DNA of 64,000 nt from Elymus sibiricus (Eukaryota > Streptophyta > Magnoliopsida > Poales > Poaceae), in contig CM077676.1 of NCBI GenBank assembly GCA_039707655.1, positions 190,088,936-190,152,935 on the forward strand, given 5' to 3'. Below, in pieces: positions 50,964 to 63,141 of this stretch. Numbering within the stretch: position 1 is the first letter of the stretch; each line of letters begins with the position of its first letter. Under the pieces are notes generated by a model. It had not been told where the DNA came from, did no database searches, and saw only the letters and a program-made list of their open reading frames with translations. Position numbers and translations under genes: made by a program.

Positions 50964-51770
50964 GTCGCTACCGCGACGACGTCCGCCTCGACTCGCGTAA
51001 CCCTAAGATAGACAGGGTGGCGGTGGTCTCACGTGCTCTTTCTCGGCGTCCGTCATCACTACCGCGACGACGTCCGCCTCGACTCGCGTAACCCTAAGAT
51101 AGCCAGGGTGGCAGTGGTGTCACGTGCTCGTCTGGGCGTCCGTCTTCGCTACCGCGACGACGTCTGCCTCGACTCGCGTAACCCTAAGTTAGCCAAGGTG
51201 GCAGTGGTGTCACGTGCTCATCTCGACGTCCGTCGTCGCTACCGCGACGACGTCCGCCTCGACTCGCGTAACCCTAAGATAGACAGGGTGCCAGTGGTGT
51301 CACGTGCTCGTCTCGGCGTCTGTCGTCGCTACCACGACGACGTCTGCCTCGACTCGCGTAACGCTAATATAGACAGGGTGGCGGTGGTGTCACGTGCTCA
51401 TCTCGGCGTCCGTCGTCGCTACCGCGACGACGTTCGCCTCGACTCGCGTAACACTAAGATAGACAGGGTGGCGGTGGTGTCACGTGCTCATCTCGGCGTC
51501 CGTCGTCGCTACCGTGATGACGTCCGCCTCGACTCGCGTGACCCTAACACAGGGTGGCAGCGGTGCCACGTGCTCGTCTCGGCATCCGTCGTCGCTACTG
51601 CAAAGACGTCCGCCTCGACTCGCGTAACCCTAAGTTAGACAGGGTGGCAACGTTGTCATGTGCTCATCTCTGCATCGGTCGTCGCTACCACGATGAAGTC
51701 CGTCTCGACTCGCGTAACCCTAAGATAGACAGGGTGGCAGTGGTGCCACGTGCTCGTCTCGGCATCCGTC
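50964..51770 (+). repeat. 807-bp tandem duplication, copy 2
   Basis: Second copy, with private changes CGCTAATATAG near 51363, TACTGCAAAGACG near 51600 and ATCTCTGCATCGG near 51670. Homology ends near 51780. Confidence 0.8.
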
Positions 51771-52359
51771 GTCGCTACCGCGACGATGTCCGTCTCGACT
51801 CGCTTAACCCTAAGTTAGACAGGGTGGCGGTGGTGTCACGTGCTCGTCTCGGCTTCCGTCGTCGCTACCGCGACGATGTCCACCTCGACTCGCGTAACCC
51901 TAAGATAGACAGGGTGGCCGTGGTGCCACGTGCTCGTCACGGCGTCCGTCGTCGCTACCGCGACGACGTCCGCCTCGACTCGCGTAACCCTAAGATAGGC
52001 AGGGTGGCAGTGGTGTCACGTGCTCGTCACGGCGTCCGTCGTCGCTACCGCGACGACGTCCGCCTCGACTCGCGTAGCCCTAAGTTAGACAGGGTGGCAG
52101 TGGTGTCACGTGCTCGTCTCGGCGTCCGTAGTCGCTACCGCGACGACGACCGCCTCGACTCGCGTAACCCTAAGACAGCGTGGCAGTGGTGTCACATGCT
52201 CGTCTCGGCGTCCGTCGTCGCTACCGCGACGACGTCCGCCTATACTCGCGTAGCCCTAAGTTAGACTGGGTGGCAGTGGTGTCATGTGCTCGTCTCGGCA
52301 TCCGTCGTCGCTACCGCGAAGACGTCCGCCTCGACTCGCGTCACCCTAAGTTAGACAGG

Positions 52360-54037
52360 GTGGCAGTGGTGTCACGTGCTCCTCTCGACGTCCGTCTCGA
52401 CTCGCGTAACCCTAAGTTAGACAGGGTGGCGGTGGTGTCACGTGCTCGTCTTGGCGTCCGTCGTCGCTACCGCGACGACGTCCGCCTCGACTCGCTTAAC
52501 CCTAAGTTAGACAGGGTGGCGGTGGTGTCACGTGCTCGTCTCGGCGTCTGTCGTCGCTACCGCGACGACGTCCGCCTCGACTCGCGTAACCCTAAGTTAG
52601 ACAGGGTGGCAGTGGTGTCACGTTCTCGTCTTGGCGTCCGTCGTCGCTACCGCGACGACGTCCGCCTCGACTCGCATAACCCAAAGACAGGGTGGCAGTG
52701 GTGTCACGTGCTCGTCTCGGCGTCCGTCGTCGCTGCCGCGACGACGTCCGCCTCGACTCGCGTAACCGTAAGTTAGACAGGGTGGCAGTGGTGTCACGTG
52801 CTCGTCTCGGTATCCGTCGTCGCTACCGCAACGACGTCCGCCTCGACTTGCGTAACCCTAAGATAGACAGGGTGGCAGTGGTGCCACGTGCTCGTCACGG
52901 CGTCCGTCGTCGCTACCGCGACGATGTCCGCCTCGACTCGCGTAGCCCTAAGTTAGACAGGGTGGCAGTGGTGTCACGTGCTCGTCTCGGCGTCCGCCGT
53001 CGCTACCGCGACGGCGTCCGCCTCGACTCGCGTAACCCTAAGTTAGACAGGGTGGAAGTGGTGTCACGTGCTCGTCTCGGCGTCCGTCGTCGCTACCGTG
53101 ACGACGTCCGCCTCGACTCGCGTAACCCTAAGTTAGACAGGGTTGCAGTGGTGTCACGTGCTCGTCTCGACGTCCGTCTTTGCTACCGCGACGACGTCCG
53201 ACTCGACTCGCGTAACCCTAAGATAGACAGGGTGCCAGTGGTGTCACGTGCTCGTCTCGGTGTCCGTCATCGCTACCGCGACGACGTCCGCCTCGACTCG
53301 CTTAACCCAAAATTAGACCGGGTGGCGGTGGTATCACGTGCTCGTCTCGGCGTCCGTCGTCGCTACCGTGACGACGTCTGCCTCGACTCGCGTAACCCTA
53401 AGTTAGACAGGGTGGCGGTGCTGTCACTTGCTCGTCTCGGCGTCCGTCGTCGCTACCGCGACAACGTCCGCCTCGACTCGCTTAACCCTAAGTTAGACAG
53501 GTTGGCGGTGGTGTCACGTGCTCGTCTCGGCGTCCGTCGTCGCTACCGCGACGACGTCTGCCTCGACTTGCGTAATGCTAAGATAGACAGGGTGGCGGTG
53601 GTGTCACATGCTCGTCTAGGCGTCCGTCGTCGCTACCGTGACGATGTCCGCCTCGACTCGCGTAACAATAAGATAGACAGGGTGGCAGTGGTGCCACGTG
53701 CTCGTCACGGCGTCCGTCGTCTCTACCGTGACGACGTCCGCCTCGACTCGCGTAACCCTAAGATAGACAGGGTGGCAGTGGTGTCACGTGCTCGTCTCGG
53801 CTTCCGTCGTCGCTACCGCGACGACGACCGCCTCGACTCGCGTAACCCTAAGACAGCGTGGCAGTGGTGTCACATGCTCGTCTCAGCGTCCGTCGTCGCT
53901 ACCGCGACGACGTCCGCCTCGACTCGCGTAGCCCTAAGTTAGACTGGGTGGCAGTGGTGTCACGTGCTCGTCTCGGCATCCGTCGTCGCTACCGCGAAGA
54001 CGTCCGCCTCGACTAGTGTCACCCTAACTTAGACAGG
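52360..54037 (+). repeat. HOR type C, copy C1 (1678 bp, partial)
   Basis: Same monomer order as C2 but with three 90-bp monomers fewer: two in the first 510 bp and one near 53,790, where the GTCACGGCATCC monomer is missing. Diagnostic C variants are CGCTGCCGCG, CCGTAAGTTAG, CGGCGTCCGCCTCG, GTCCGACTCG, AACCCAAAATTAG, GTAATGCTAAG and GTAACAATAAG. Confidence 0.87.
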
Positions 54038-55985
54038 GTGGCAGTGGTGTCACGTGCTCGTCTCGACGTCCGCCTCGACTCGCGTAACCCTAAGTTAGAC
54101 AGGGTGGCGGTGTTGTCACGTGCTCGTCTCGGCATCCGTCGTCGCTACCGTGACGACGTCCGCCTCGACTCGCGTAACCCTAAGATAGACAGGGTGGCAG
54201 TGGTGCCACGTGCTCGTCACGGCGTCCGTCGTCGCTACCGCGACGACGTCCGCCTCGACTCGCGTAACCCTAAGATAGACAGGGTGGCCGTGGTGTCACG
54301 TGCTCGTCTTGGCGTCCGTCGTCGCTACCGCGACGACGTCCGCCTCGACTCGCTTAACCCTAAGTTAGACAGGGTGGCGGTGGTGTCACGTGCTCGTCTC
54401 GGCGTCTGTCGTCGCTACCGCGACGACGTCCGCCTCGACTCGCGTAACCCTAAGTTAGACAGGGTGGCATTGGTGTCACGTTCTCGTCTTGGCGTCCGTC
54501 GTCGCTACCGCGACGACGTCCGCCTCGACTCGCATAACCGAAAGACAGGGTGGCAGTGGTGTCACGTGCTCGTCTCGGCGTCCGTCGTCGCTGCCGCGAC
54601 GACGTCCGCCTCGACTCGCGTAACCGTAAGTTAGACAGGGTGGCAGTGGTGTCACGTGCTCGTCTCGGTATCCGTCGTCGCTACCGCAACGACGTCCGCC
54701 TCGACTTGCGTAACCCTAAGATAGACAGGGTGGCAGTGGTGCCACGTGCTCGTCACGGCGTCCGTCGTCGCTACCGCGACGATGTCCGCCTCGACTCGCG
54801 TAGCCCTAAGTTAGACAGGGTGGCAGTGGTGTCACGTGCTCGTCTCGGCGTCCGCCGTCGCTACCGCGACGGCGTCCGCCTCGACTCGCGTAACCCTAAG
54901 TTAGACAGGGTGGAAGTGGTGTCACGTGCTCGTCTCGGCGTCCGTCGTCGCTACCGCGACGACGTCCGCCTCGACTCGCGTAACCCTAAGTTAGACAGGG
55001 TTGCAGTGGTGTCACGTGCTCGTCTCGACGTCCGTCGTTGCTACCGCGACGACGTCCGACTCGACTCGCGTAACCCTAAGATAGACAGGGTGCCAGTGGT
55101 GTCACGTGCTCGTCTCGGTGTCCGTCATCGCTACCGCGACGACGTCCGCCTCGACTCGCTTAACCCAAAATTAGACAGGGTGGCGGTGGTATCACGAGCT
55201 CGTCTCGGCGTCCGTCGTCGCTACCGCGACGACGTCTGCCTCGACTCGCGTAACCCTAAGTTAGACAGGGTGGCGGTGCTGTCACTTGCTCGTCTCGGCG
55301 TCCGTCGTCGCTACCGCGACGACGTCCGCCTCGACTCGCTTAACCCTAAGTTAGACAGGTTGGCGGTGGTGTCACGTGCTCGTCTCGGCGTCCGTCGTCG
55401 CTACCGCGACGACGTCTGCCTCGACTTGCGTAATGCTAAGATAGACAGGGTGGCGGTGGTGTCACATGCTCGTCTAGGTGTCCGTCGTCTCTACCGTGAC
55501 GATGTCCGCCTCGACTCGCGTAACAATAAGATAGACAGGGTGGCAGTGGTGCCACGTGCTCGTCACGGCGTCCGTCGTCTCTACCGCGACGACGTCCGCC
55601 TCGACTCGCGTAACCCTAAGATAGACAGGGTGGCCGTGGTGTCACGTGCTCGTCACGGCATCCGTCGTCGCTACCGCGACGACGTCCGCCTCGACTCGCG
55701 TAGCCCTAAGTTAGACAGGGTGGCAGTGGTGTCACGTGCTCGTCTCGGCTTCCGTCGTCGCTACCGCGACGACGACCGCCTCGACTCGCGTAACCCTAAG
55801 ACAGCGTGGCAGTGGTGTCACATGCTCGTCTCAGCGTCCGTCGTCGCTACCGCGACGACGTCCGCCTCGACTCGCGTAGCCCTAAGTTAGACTGGGTGGC
55901 AGTGGTGTCACGTGCTCGTCTCGGCATCCGTCGTCGCTACCGCGAAGACGTCCGCCTCGACTAGTGTCACCCTAACTTAGACAGG
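54038..55985 (+). repeat. HOR type C, copy C2 (1948 bp, 22 monomers)
   Basis: Complete unit: 19x90 + 2x86 + 66 = 1948 bp. The monomer at 55,950 has CGACTAGTGTCACC, which puts a TAG in the usual frame. Private variants include ATCACGAGCTCG near 55,192, which loses the CACGTG core. Confidence 0.9.
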
Positions 55986-57933
55986 GTGGCAGTGGTGTCA
56001 CGTGCTCGTCTCGACGTCCGCCTCGACTCGCGTAACCCTAAGTTAGACAGGGTGGCGGTGTTGTCACGTGCTCGTCTCGGCATCCGTCGTCGCTACCGTG
56101 ACGACGTCCGCCTCGACTCGCGTAACCCTAAGATAGACAGGGTGGCAGTGGTGCCACGTGCTCGTCACGGCGTCCGTCGTCGCTACCGCGACGACGTCCG
56201 CCTTGACTCGCGTAACCCTAAGATAGACAGGGTGGCCGTGGTGTCACGTGCTCGTCTTGGCGTCCGTCGTCGCTACCGCGACGACGTCCGCCTCGACTCG
56301 CTTAACCCTAAGTTAGACAGGGTGGCGGTGGTGTCACGTGCTCGTCTCGGCGTCTGTCGTCGCTACCGCGACGACGTCCGCCTCGACTCGCGTAACCCTA
56401 AGTTAGACAGGGTGGCATTGGTGTCACGTTCTCGTCTTGGCGTCTGTCGTCGCTACCGCGACGACGTCCGCCTCGACTCGCATAACCCAAAGACAGGGTG
56501 GCAGTGGTGTCACGTGCTCGTCTCGGCGTCCGTCGTCGCTGCCGCGACGACGTCCGCCTCGACTCGCGTAACCGTAAGTTAGACAGGGTGGCAGTGGTGT
56601 CACGTGCTCGTCTCGGTATCCGTCGTCGCTACCGCAACGACGTCCGCCTCGACTTGCGTAACCCTAAGATAGACAGGGTGGCAGTGGTGCCACGTGCTCG
56701 TCACGGCGTCCGTCGTCGCTACCGCGACGATGTCCGCCTCGACCCGCGTAGCCCTAAGTTAGACAGGGTGGCAGTGGTGTCACGTGCTCGTCTCGGCGTC
56801 CGCCGTCGCTACCGCGACGGCGTCCGCCTCGACTCGCGTAACCCTAAGTTAGACAGGGTGGAAGTGGTGTCACGTGCTCGTCTCGGCGTCCGTCGTCGCT
56901 ACCGCGACGACGTCCGCCTCGACTCGCGTAACCCTAAGGTAGACAGGGTTGCAGTGGTGTCACGTGCTCGTCTCGACGTCCGTCGTTGCTACCGCGACGA
57001 CGTCCGACTCGACTCGCGTAACCCTAAGATAGACAGGGTGCCAGTGGTGTCACGTGCTCGTCTCGTCGTCCGTCATCGCTACCGCGACGACGTCCGCCTC
57101 GACTCGCTTAACCCAAAATTAGACAGGGTGGCGGTGGTGTCACGTGCTCGTCTCGGCGTCCGTCGTCGCTACCGCGACGACGTCTGCCTCGACTCGCGTA
57201 ACCCTAAGTTAGACAGGGTGGCGGTGCTGTCACTTGCTCGTCTCGGCGTCCGTCGTCGCTACCGTGACGACGTCCGCCTCGACTCGCTTAACCCTAAGTT
57301 AGGCAGGTTGGCGGTGGTGTCACGTGCTCGTCTCGGCGTCCGTCGTCGCTACCGCGACGACGTCTGCCTCGACTTGCGTAATGCTAAGATAGACAGGGTG
57401 GCGGTGGTGTCACATGCTCGTCTAGGCATCCGTCGTCGCTACCGTGACGATGTCCGCCTCGACTCGCGTAACAATAAGATAGACAGGGTGGCAGTGGTGC
57501 CACGTGCTCGTCACGGCGTCCGTCGTCTCTACCGCGACGACGTCCGCCTCGACTCGCGTAACCCTAAGATAGACAGGGTGGCCGTGGTGTCACGTGCTCG
57601 TCACGGCATCCGTCGTCGCTACCGCGACGACGTCCGCCTCGACTCGCGTAGCCCTAAGTTAGACAGGGTGGCAGTGGTGTCACGTGCTCGTCTCGGCTTC
57701 CGTCGTCGCTACCGCGACGACGACCGCCTCGACTCGCGTAACCCTAAGACAGCGTGGCAGTGGTGTCACATGCTCGTCTCAGCGTCCGTCGTCGCTACCG
57801 CGACGACGTCCGCCTCGACTCGCGTAGCCCTAAGTTAGACTGGGTGGCAGTGGTGTCACGTGCTCGTCTCGGCATCCGTCGTCGCTACCGCGAAGACGTC
57901 CGCCTCGACTAGTGTCACCCTAACTTAGACAGG
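55986..57933 (+). repeat. HOR type C, copy C3 (1948 bp, 22 monomers)
   Basis: Complete unit at an exact offset of 1948 bp from C2. The private change GTTAGGCAGG near 57,300 (GTTAGACAGG in C1 and C2) recurs near 61,902. This identifies C3 as the closest relative of the displaced C segment inside D. Confidence 0.9.
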
Positions 57934-58715
57934 GTGGCAGTGGTGTCACGTGCTCGTCTCGACGTCCGCCTCGACTCGCGCAACCCTAAGTTAGACAGGG
58001 TGGCGGTGTTGTCACGTGCTCGTCTCGGCGTCCGTCGTCGCTACCGCGATGACGTCCGCTTCGACTCGCTTAACCCTAAGTTAGACAGGGTGGCGGTGGT
58101 GTCACGTGCTCGTCTCGGCGTCCGTCGTCGCTACCGCGACGACGTCCGCCTCGACTCGCGTAACCCTAAGTTAGACAGGGTGGCGGTGGTGTCACGTGCT
58201 CGTCTCGGCGTCCGTCGTCGCTACCGTGACGACGTCCGCCTCGACTCGCGTAACCCTAAGATAGACAGGGTGGCAGTGGTGCCACGTGCTCGTCACGTCG
58301 TCCGTCGTCGCTACCGCGACGACGTCCGCCTCGACTCGCGTAACCCTAAGATAGACAGGGTGGCCGTGGTGTCACGTGCTCGTCACGGCGTCCGTCATCG
58401 CTACCGCGACGACGTCCGCCTAGACTCGCGTAGCCCTAAGTTAGACAGGGTGGTAGTGGTGTCACGTGCTCGTCTCGGCGTCCGTCGTCGCTACCGTGAC
58501 GACGACCGCCTCGACTCGCGTAACCCTAAGACAGCGTGGCAGTGGTGTCACATGCTCGTCTCAGCGTCCGTCGTCGCTACCGCGACGACGTCCGCCTCGA
58601 CTCGCATAGCCCTAAGTTAGACTGGGTGGCAGCGGTGTCACGTGCTCGTCTCGGCATCCGTCGTCGCTACCGCGAAGACGTCCGCCTCGACTAGTGTCAC
58701 CCTAAGTTAGACAGG
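57934..58715 (+). repeat. HOR type D, copy D1 (782 bp, 9 monomers)
   Basis: 7x90 + 86 + 66 = 782 bp, beginning at the 66-bp monomer (CTCGACGTCCGCCTCG). The order of monomers resembles the ends of C with the middle removed, so D may have come from C by deletion. Private change: GTCACGTCGTCC near 58,291. Confidence 0.88.
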
Positions 58716-59497
58716 GTGGCAATGGTGTCACGTGCTCGTCTCGACGTCCGCCTCGACTCGCGTAACCCTAAGTTAGACAGGGTGGCGGTGGTGTCACGTG
58801 CTCGTCTCGGCGTCCGTCGTCGCTACCGCGACGACGTCCGCTTCGACTCGCTTAACCCTAAGTTAGACAGGGTGGCGGTGGTGTCACGTGCTCGTCTCGG
58901 CGTCCGTCGTCCCTACCGCGACGACGTCCGCCTCGACTCGCGTAACCCTAAGTTAGACAGGGTGGCGGTGGTGTCACGTGCTCGTCTCGGCGTCCGTCGT
59001 CGCTACCGTGACGACGTCCGCCTCGACTCGCGTAACCCTAAGATAGACAGGGTGGCAGTGGTGCCACGTGCTCGTCACGGCGTCCGTCGTCGCTACCGCG
59101 ATGACGTCCGCCTCGACTCGCGTAACCCTAAGATAGACAGGGTGGCCGTGGTGTCACGTGCTCGTCACGGCGTCCGTCGTCGCTACCGCGACGACGTCCG
59201 CCTCGACTCGCGTAGCCCTAAGTTAGACAGGGTGGCAGTGGTGTCACGTGCTCGTCTCGGCGTCCGTCGTCGCTACCGCGACGACGACCGCCTCGACTCG
59301 CGTAACCCTAAGACAGCGTGGCAGTGGTGTCACATGCTCGTCTCAGCGTCCGTCGTCGCTACCGCGACGACGTCCGCCTCGACTCGCGTAGCCCTAAGTT
59401 AGACTGGGTGGCAGTGGTGTCACGTGCTCGTCTCGGCATCCGTCGTCGCTACCGCGAAGACGTCCGCCTCGACTCGCGTCACCCTAAGTTAGACAGG
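58716..59497 (+). repeat. HOR type D, copy D2 (782 bp)
   Basis: Second complete D unit, at exact 782-bp offset. Its 66-bp monomer starts GTGGCAATGG, and GTCGTCCCTACCG near 58,910 interrupts one hairpin arm. Confidence 0.88.
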
Positions 59498-59829
59498 GTG
59501 GCAGTGGTGTCACGTGCTCGTCTCGACGTCCGCCTCGACTCGCGTAACCCTAAGTTAGACAGGGTGGCGGTGGTGTCACGTGCTCGTCTCGGCGTCCGTC
59601 GTCGCTACCGCGACGACGACCGCCTCGACTCGCGTAACCCTAAGACAGCGTGGCAGTGGTGTCACATGCTCGTCTCAGCGTCCGTCGTCACTACCGCGAC
59701 GACGTCCGCCTCGACTCGCGTAGCCCTAAGTTAGACTGGGTGGCAGTGGTGTCACGTGCTCGTCTCGGCATCCGTCGTCGCTACCGCGAAGACGTCCGCC
59801 TCGACTCGCGTCACCCTAAGTTAGACAGG
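59498..59829 (+). repeat. HOR type D, shortened copy D3 (332 bp)
   Basis: 2x90 + 86 + 66 = 332 bp: a D unit that has lost five consecutive 90-bp monomers (450 bp) from its middle, with the flanking monomers joined in register. Confidence 0.88.
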
Positions 59830-60611
59830 GTGGCAGTGGTGTCACGTGCTCGTCTCGACGTCCGCCTCGACTCGCGTAACCCTAAGTTAGACAGGGTGGC
59901 GGTGGTGTCACGTGCTCGTCTCGGCGTCCGTCGTCGCTACCGCGACGACGTCCGCTTCGACTCGCTTAACCCTAAGTTAGACAGGGTGGCGGTGGTGTCA
60001 CGTGCTCGTCTCGGCGTCCGTCGTCGCTACCGCGACGACGTCCGCCTCGACTCGCGTAACCCTAAGTTAGACAGGGTGGCGGTGGTGTCACGTGCTCGTC
60101 TCGGCGTCCGTCGTCGCTACCGTGACGACGTCCGCCTCGACTCGCGTAACCCTAAGATAGACAGGGTGGCAGTGGTGCCACGTGCTCGTCACGTCGTCCG
60201 TCGTCGCTAAGGCGACGACGTCCGCCTCGACACGCGTAACCCTAAGATAGACAAGGTGGCCGTGGTGTCACGTGCTCGTCACGGCGTCCGTCATCGCTAC
60301 CGCGACGACGTCCGCCTCGACTCGCGTAGCCCTAAGTTAGACAGGGTGGCAGTGGTGTCACGTGCTCGTCTTGGCGTCCGTCGTCGCTACCGCGACGACG
60401 ACCGCCTTGACTCGCGTAACCCTAAGACAGCGTGGCAGTGGTGTCACATGCTCATCTCAGCGTCCGTCGTCGCTACCGCGATGACGTCCGCCTCGACTCG
60501 CGAAGCCCTAAGTTAGACTGGGTGGCAGTGGTGTCACGTGCTCGTCTCGGCATCCGTCGTCGCTACCGCGAAGACGTCCGCCTCGACTAGTGTCACCCTA
60601 AGTTAGACAGG
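59830..60611 (+). repeat. HOR type D, copy D4 (782 bp)
   Basis: Complete D unit, sharing GTCACGTCGTCC with D1. The hairpin loop at 60,209 is TAAG instead of TACC, with both stem arms intact. The change makes a TAA in the usual open frame. Confidence 0.88.
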
Positions 60612-61483
60612 GTGGCAGTGGTGTCACGTGCTCGTCTCGACGTCCGCCTCGACTCGCGTAACCCTAAGTTAGACAGGGTGGCGGTGGTGTCACGTGCTCT
60701 TCTCGGCGTCCGTCGTCGCTACCGCGACGACGTCCGCTTCGACTCGCTTAACCCTAAGTTAGACAGGGTGGCGGTGGTGTCACGTGCTCGTCTCGGCGTC
60801 CGTCGTCGCTACCGCGACGACGTCCGCCTCGACTCGCGTAACCCTAAGTTAGACAGGGTGGCGGTGGTGTCACATGCTCGTCTCGGCGTCCGTCGTCGCT
60901 ACCGTGACGACGTCCGCCTCGACTCGCGTAACCCTAAGATAGACAGGGTGGCAGTGGTGCCACGTGCTCGTCACAGCGTCCGTCGTCGCTACCGCGACGA
61001 CGTCCGCCTCGACTCGCGTAACCCTAAGATAGACAGGGTGGCCGTGGTGTCACGTGCTCGTCACGGCGTCCGTCGTCGCTACCGCGACGACGTCCGCCTC
61101 GACTCGCGTAGCCCTAAGTTAGACAGGGTGGCAGTGGTGTCAGGTGCTCGTCTCGGCGTCCGTCGTCGCTACCGCGACGACGTCCGCCGCGACTCGCGTA
61201 ACCCTAAGTTAGACAGGGTGGCAGTGGTGTCACGTGCTCGTCTCGGCGTCCGTCGTAACTACCGCGACGACGACCGCCTCGAATCGCGTAACCCTAAGAC
61301 AGCGTGGCAGTGGTGTCACATGCTCGTCTCAGCGTCCGTCGTCGCTACCGCGACGACGTCCGCCTCGACTCGCGTAGCCCTAAGTTAGACTGGGGCGCAG
61401 TGGTGTCACGTGCTCGTCTCGGCATCCGTCGTCGCTACCGCGAAGACGTCCGCCTCGACTCGCGTCACCCTAAGTTAGACAGG
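60612..61483 (+). repeat. HOR type D, copy D5 (872 bp, 10 monomers)
   Basis: A D unit with one extra 90-bp monomer (GTCAGGTGCTCG and GTCCGCCGCGACTCG near 61,140-61,195). 60598-61470 recurs at 63128-64000 with three substitutions noted. Confidence 0.87.
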
Positions 61484-62535
61484 GTGGCAGTGGTGTCACG
61501 TGCTCGTCTCGACGTCCGCCTCAACTCGCGTAACCCTAAGTTAGACAGGGTGGCGGTGGTGTCACGTGCTCGTCTCGGCGTCCGTCGTCGCTACCGCGAC
61601 GACGTCCGCTTCGACTCGCTTAACCCTAAGTTAGACAGGGTGGCGGTGGTGTCACGTGCTCGTCTCGGCGTCCGTCGTCGCTACCGCGACGACGTCCGCC
61701 TCGACTCGCGTAACCCTAAGTTAGACAGGGTGGCGGTGGTGTCACGTGCTCGTCTCGGCGTCCGTCGTCGCTACCGCGACGACGTCTGCCTCGACTCGCG
61801 TAACCCTAAGTTAGACAGGGTGGCGGTGCTGTCACTTGCTCGTCTCGGCGTCCGTCGTCGCTACCGCGACGACGTCCGCCTCGACTCGCTTAACCCTAAG
61901 TTAGGCAGGTTGGCGGTGGTGTCACGTGCTCGTCTCGGCGTCCGTCGTCGCTACCGCGACGACGTCTGCCTCGACTTGCGTAATGCTAAGATAGACAGGG
62001 TGGCGGTGGTGTCACATGCTCGTCTAGGCATCCGTCGTCGCTACCGTGACGATGTCCGCCTCGACTCGCGTAACAATAAGATAGACAGGGTGGCAGTGGT
62101 GCCACGTGCTCGTCACGGCGTCCGTCGTCTCTACCGCGACGACGTCCGCCTCGACTCGCGTAACCCTAAGATAGACAGGGTGGCCGTGGTGTCACGTGCT
62201 CGTCACGGCATCCGTCGTCGCTACCGCGACGACGTCCGCCTCGACTCGCGTAGCCCTAAGTTAGACAGGGTGGCAGTGGTGTCACGTGCTCGTCTCGGCT
62301 TCCGTCGTCGCTACCGCGACGACGACCGCCTCGACTCGCGTAACCCTAAGACAGCGTGGCAGTGGTGTCACATGCTCGTCTCAGCGTCCGTCGTCGCTAC
62401 CGCGACGACGTCCGCCTCGACTCGCGTAGCCCTAAGTTAGACTGGGTGGCAGTGGTGTCACGTGCTCGTCTCGGCATCCGTCGTCGCTACCGCGAAGACG
62501 TCCGCCTCGACTAGTGTCACCCTAACTTAGACAGG
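61484..62535 (+). repeat. D unit containing a displaced HOR-C segment (1052 bp)
   Basis: Starts like D, but from 61722 it matches C3 at a constant 4602-bp offset (57120-58193 matches 61722-62795), including GTTAGGCAGG, GTAATGCTAAG, GTAACAATAAG and the CGACTAGTGTCACC stop. Few differences were seen, for example GTGACGACG near 57,256 against GCGACGACG here. Length is 10x90 + 86 + 66. Confidence 0.88.
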
Positions 62536-63141
62536 GTGGCAGTGGTGTCACGTGCTCGTCTCGACGTCCGCCTCGACTCGCGTAACCCTAAGTTAGACAG
62601 GGTGGCGGTGTTGTCACGTGCTCGTCTCGGCGTCCGTCGTCGCTACCGCGATGACGTCCGCTTCGACTCGCTTAACCCTAAGTTAGACAGGGTGGCGGTG
62701 GTGTCACGTGCTCGTCTCGGCGTCCGTCGTCACTACCGCGACGACGTCCGCCTCGACTCGCGTAACCCTAAGTTAGACAGGGTGGCGGTGGTGTCACGTG
62801 CTTGTCTCGGCGTCCGTCGTCGCTACCGCGACGACGTCCTCTTCGACTCGCTTAACCCTAAGTTAGACAGGGTGGCGGTGGTGTCACGTGCTCGTCTCTG
62901 CGTCCGTCGTCGCTACCGCGACGACGTCCGCCTCGACTCGCGTAACCGTAAGTTAGACAGGGTGGCGGTGGCGTCACATGCTCGTCTCGACGTGCGTCGT
63001 CGCTACCGTGACGACGTCCGCCTCAACTCGCGTAACCCTAAGATAGACAGGGTGGCAGTGGTGCCACGTGCTCGTCACGTCGTCCGTCGTCGCTACCGCG
63101 ACGACGTCCGCCTCAACTCGCGTAACCCTAAGTTAGACAGG
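62536..63141 (+). repeat. Truncated D-like unit (606 bp)
   Basis: 6x90 + 66 = 606 bp. The first 260 bp continue the match to C3 and D1. The rest has private variants (GTGCTTGTCTCGG, GTCCTCTTCGAC, CGTCTCTGCGTCC, CGACGTGCGTCG) seen nowhere else that I noticed. Confidence 0.85.

Larger units (their letters stand above)
38181..52359 (+). repeat. Mosaic satellite block B-right
   Basis: About 14 kb with the same diagnostic monomers as B-left: the B-type 91-bp form at 39097, 40870, 43425, 45820, 49083, 50226 and 51033, AAGTGAGAC forms at 38984, 40757, 43312, 45707, 48970 and 50113, and GACGTCCACCTCGACTTG. It is built from several recent duplications of different length instead of one HOR. The right edge is set where the C period begins. 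Confidence 0.85.
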
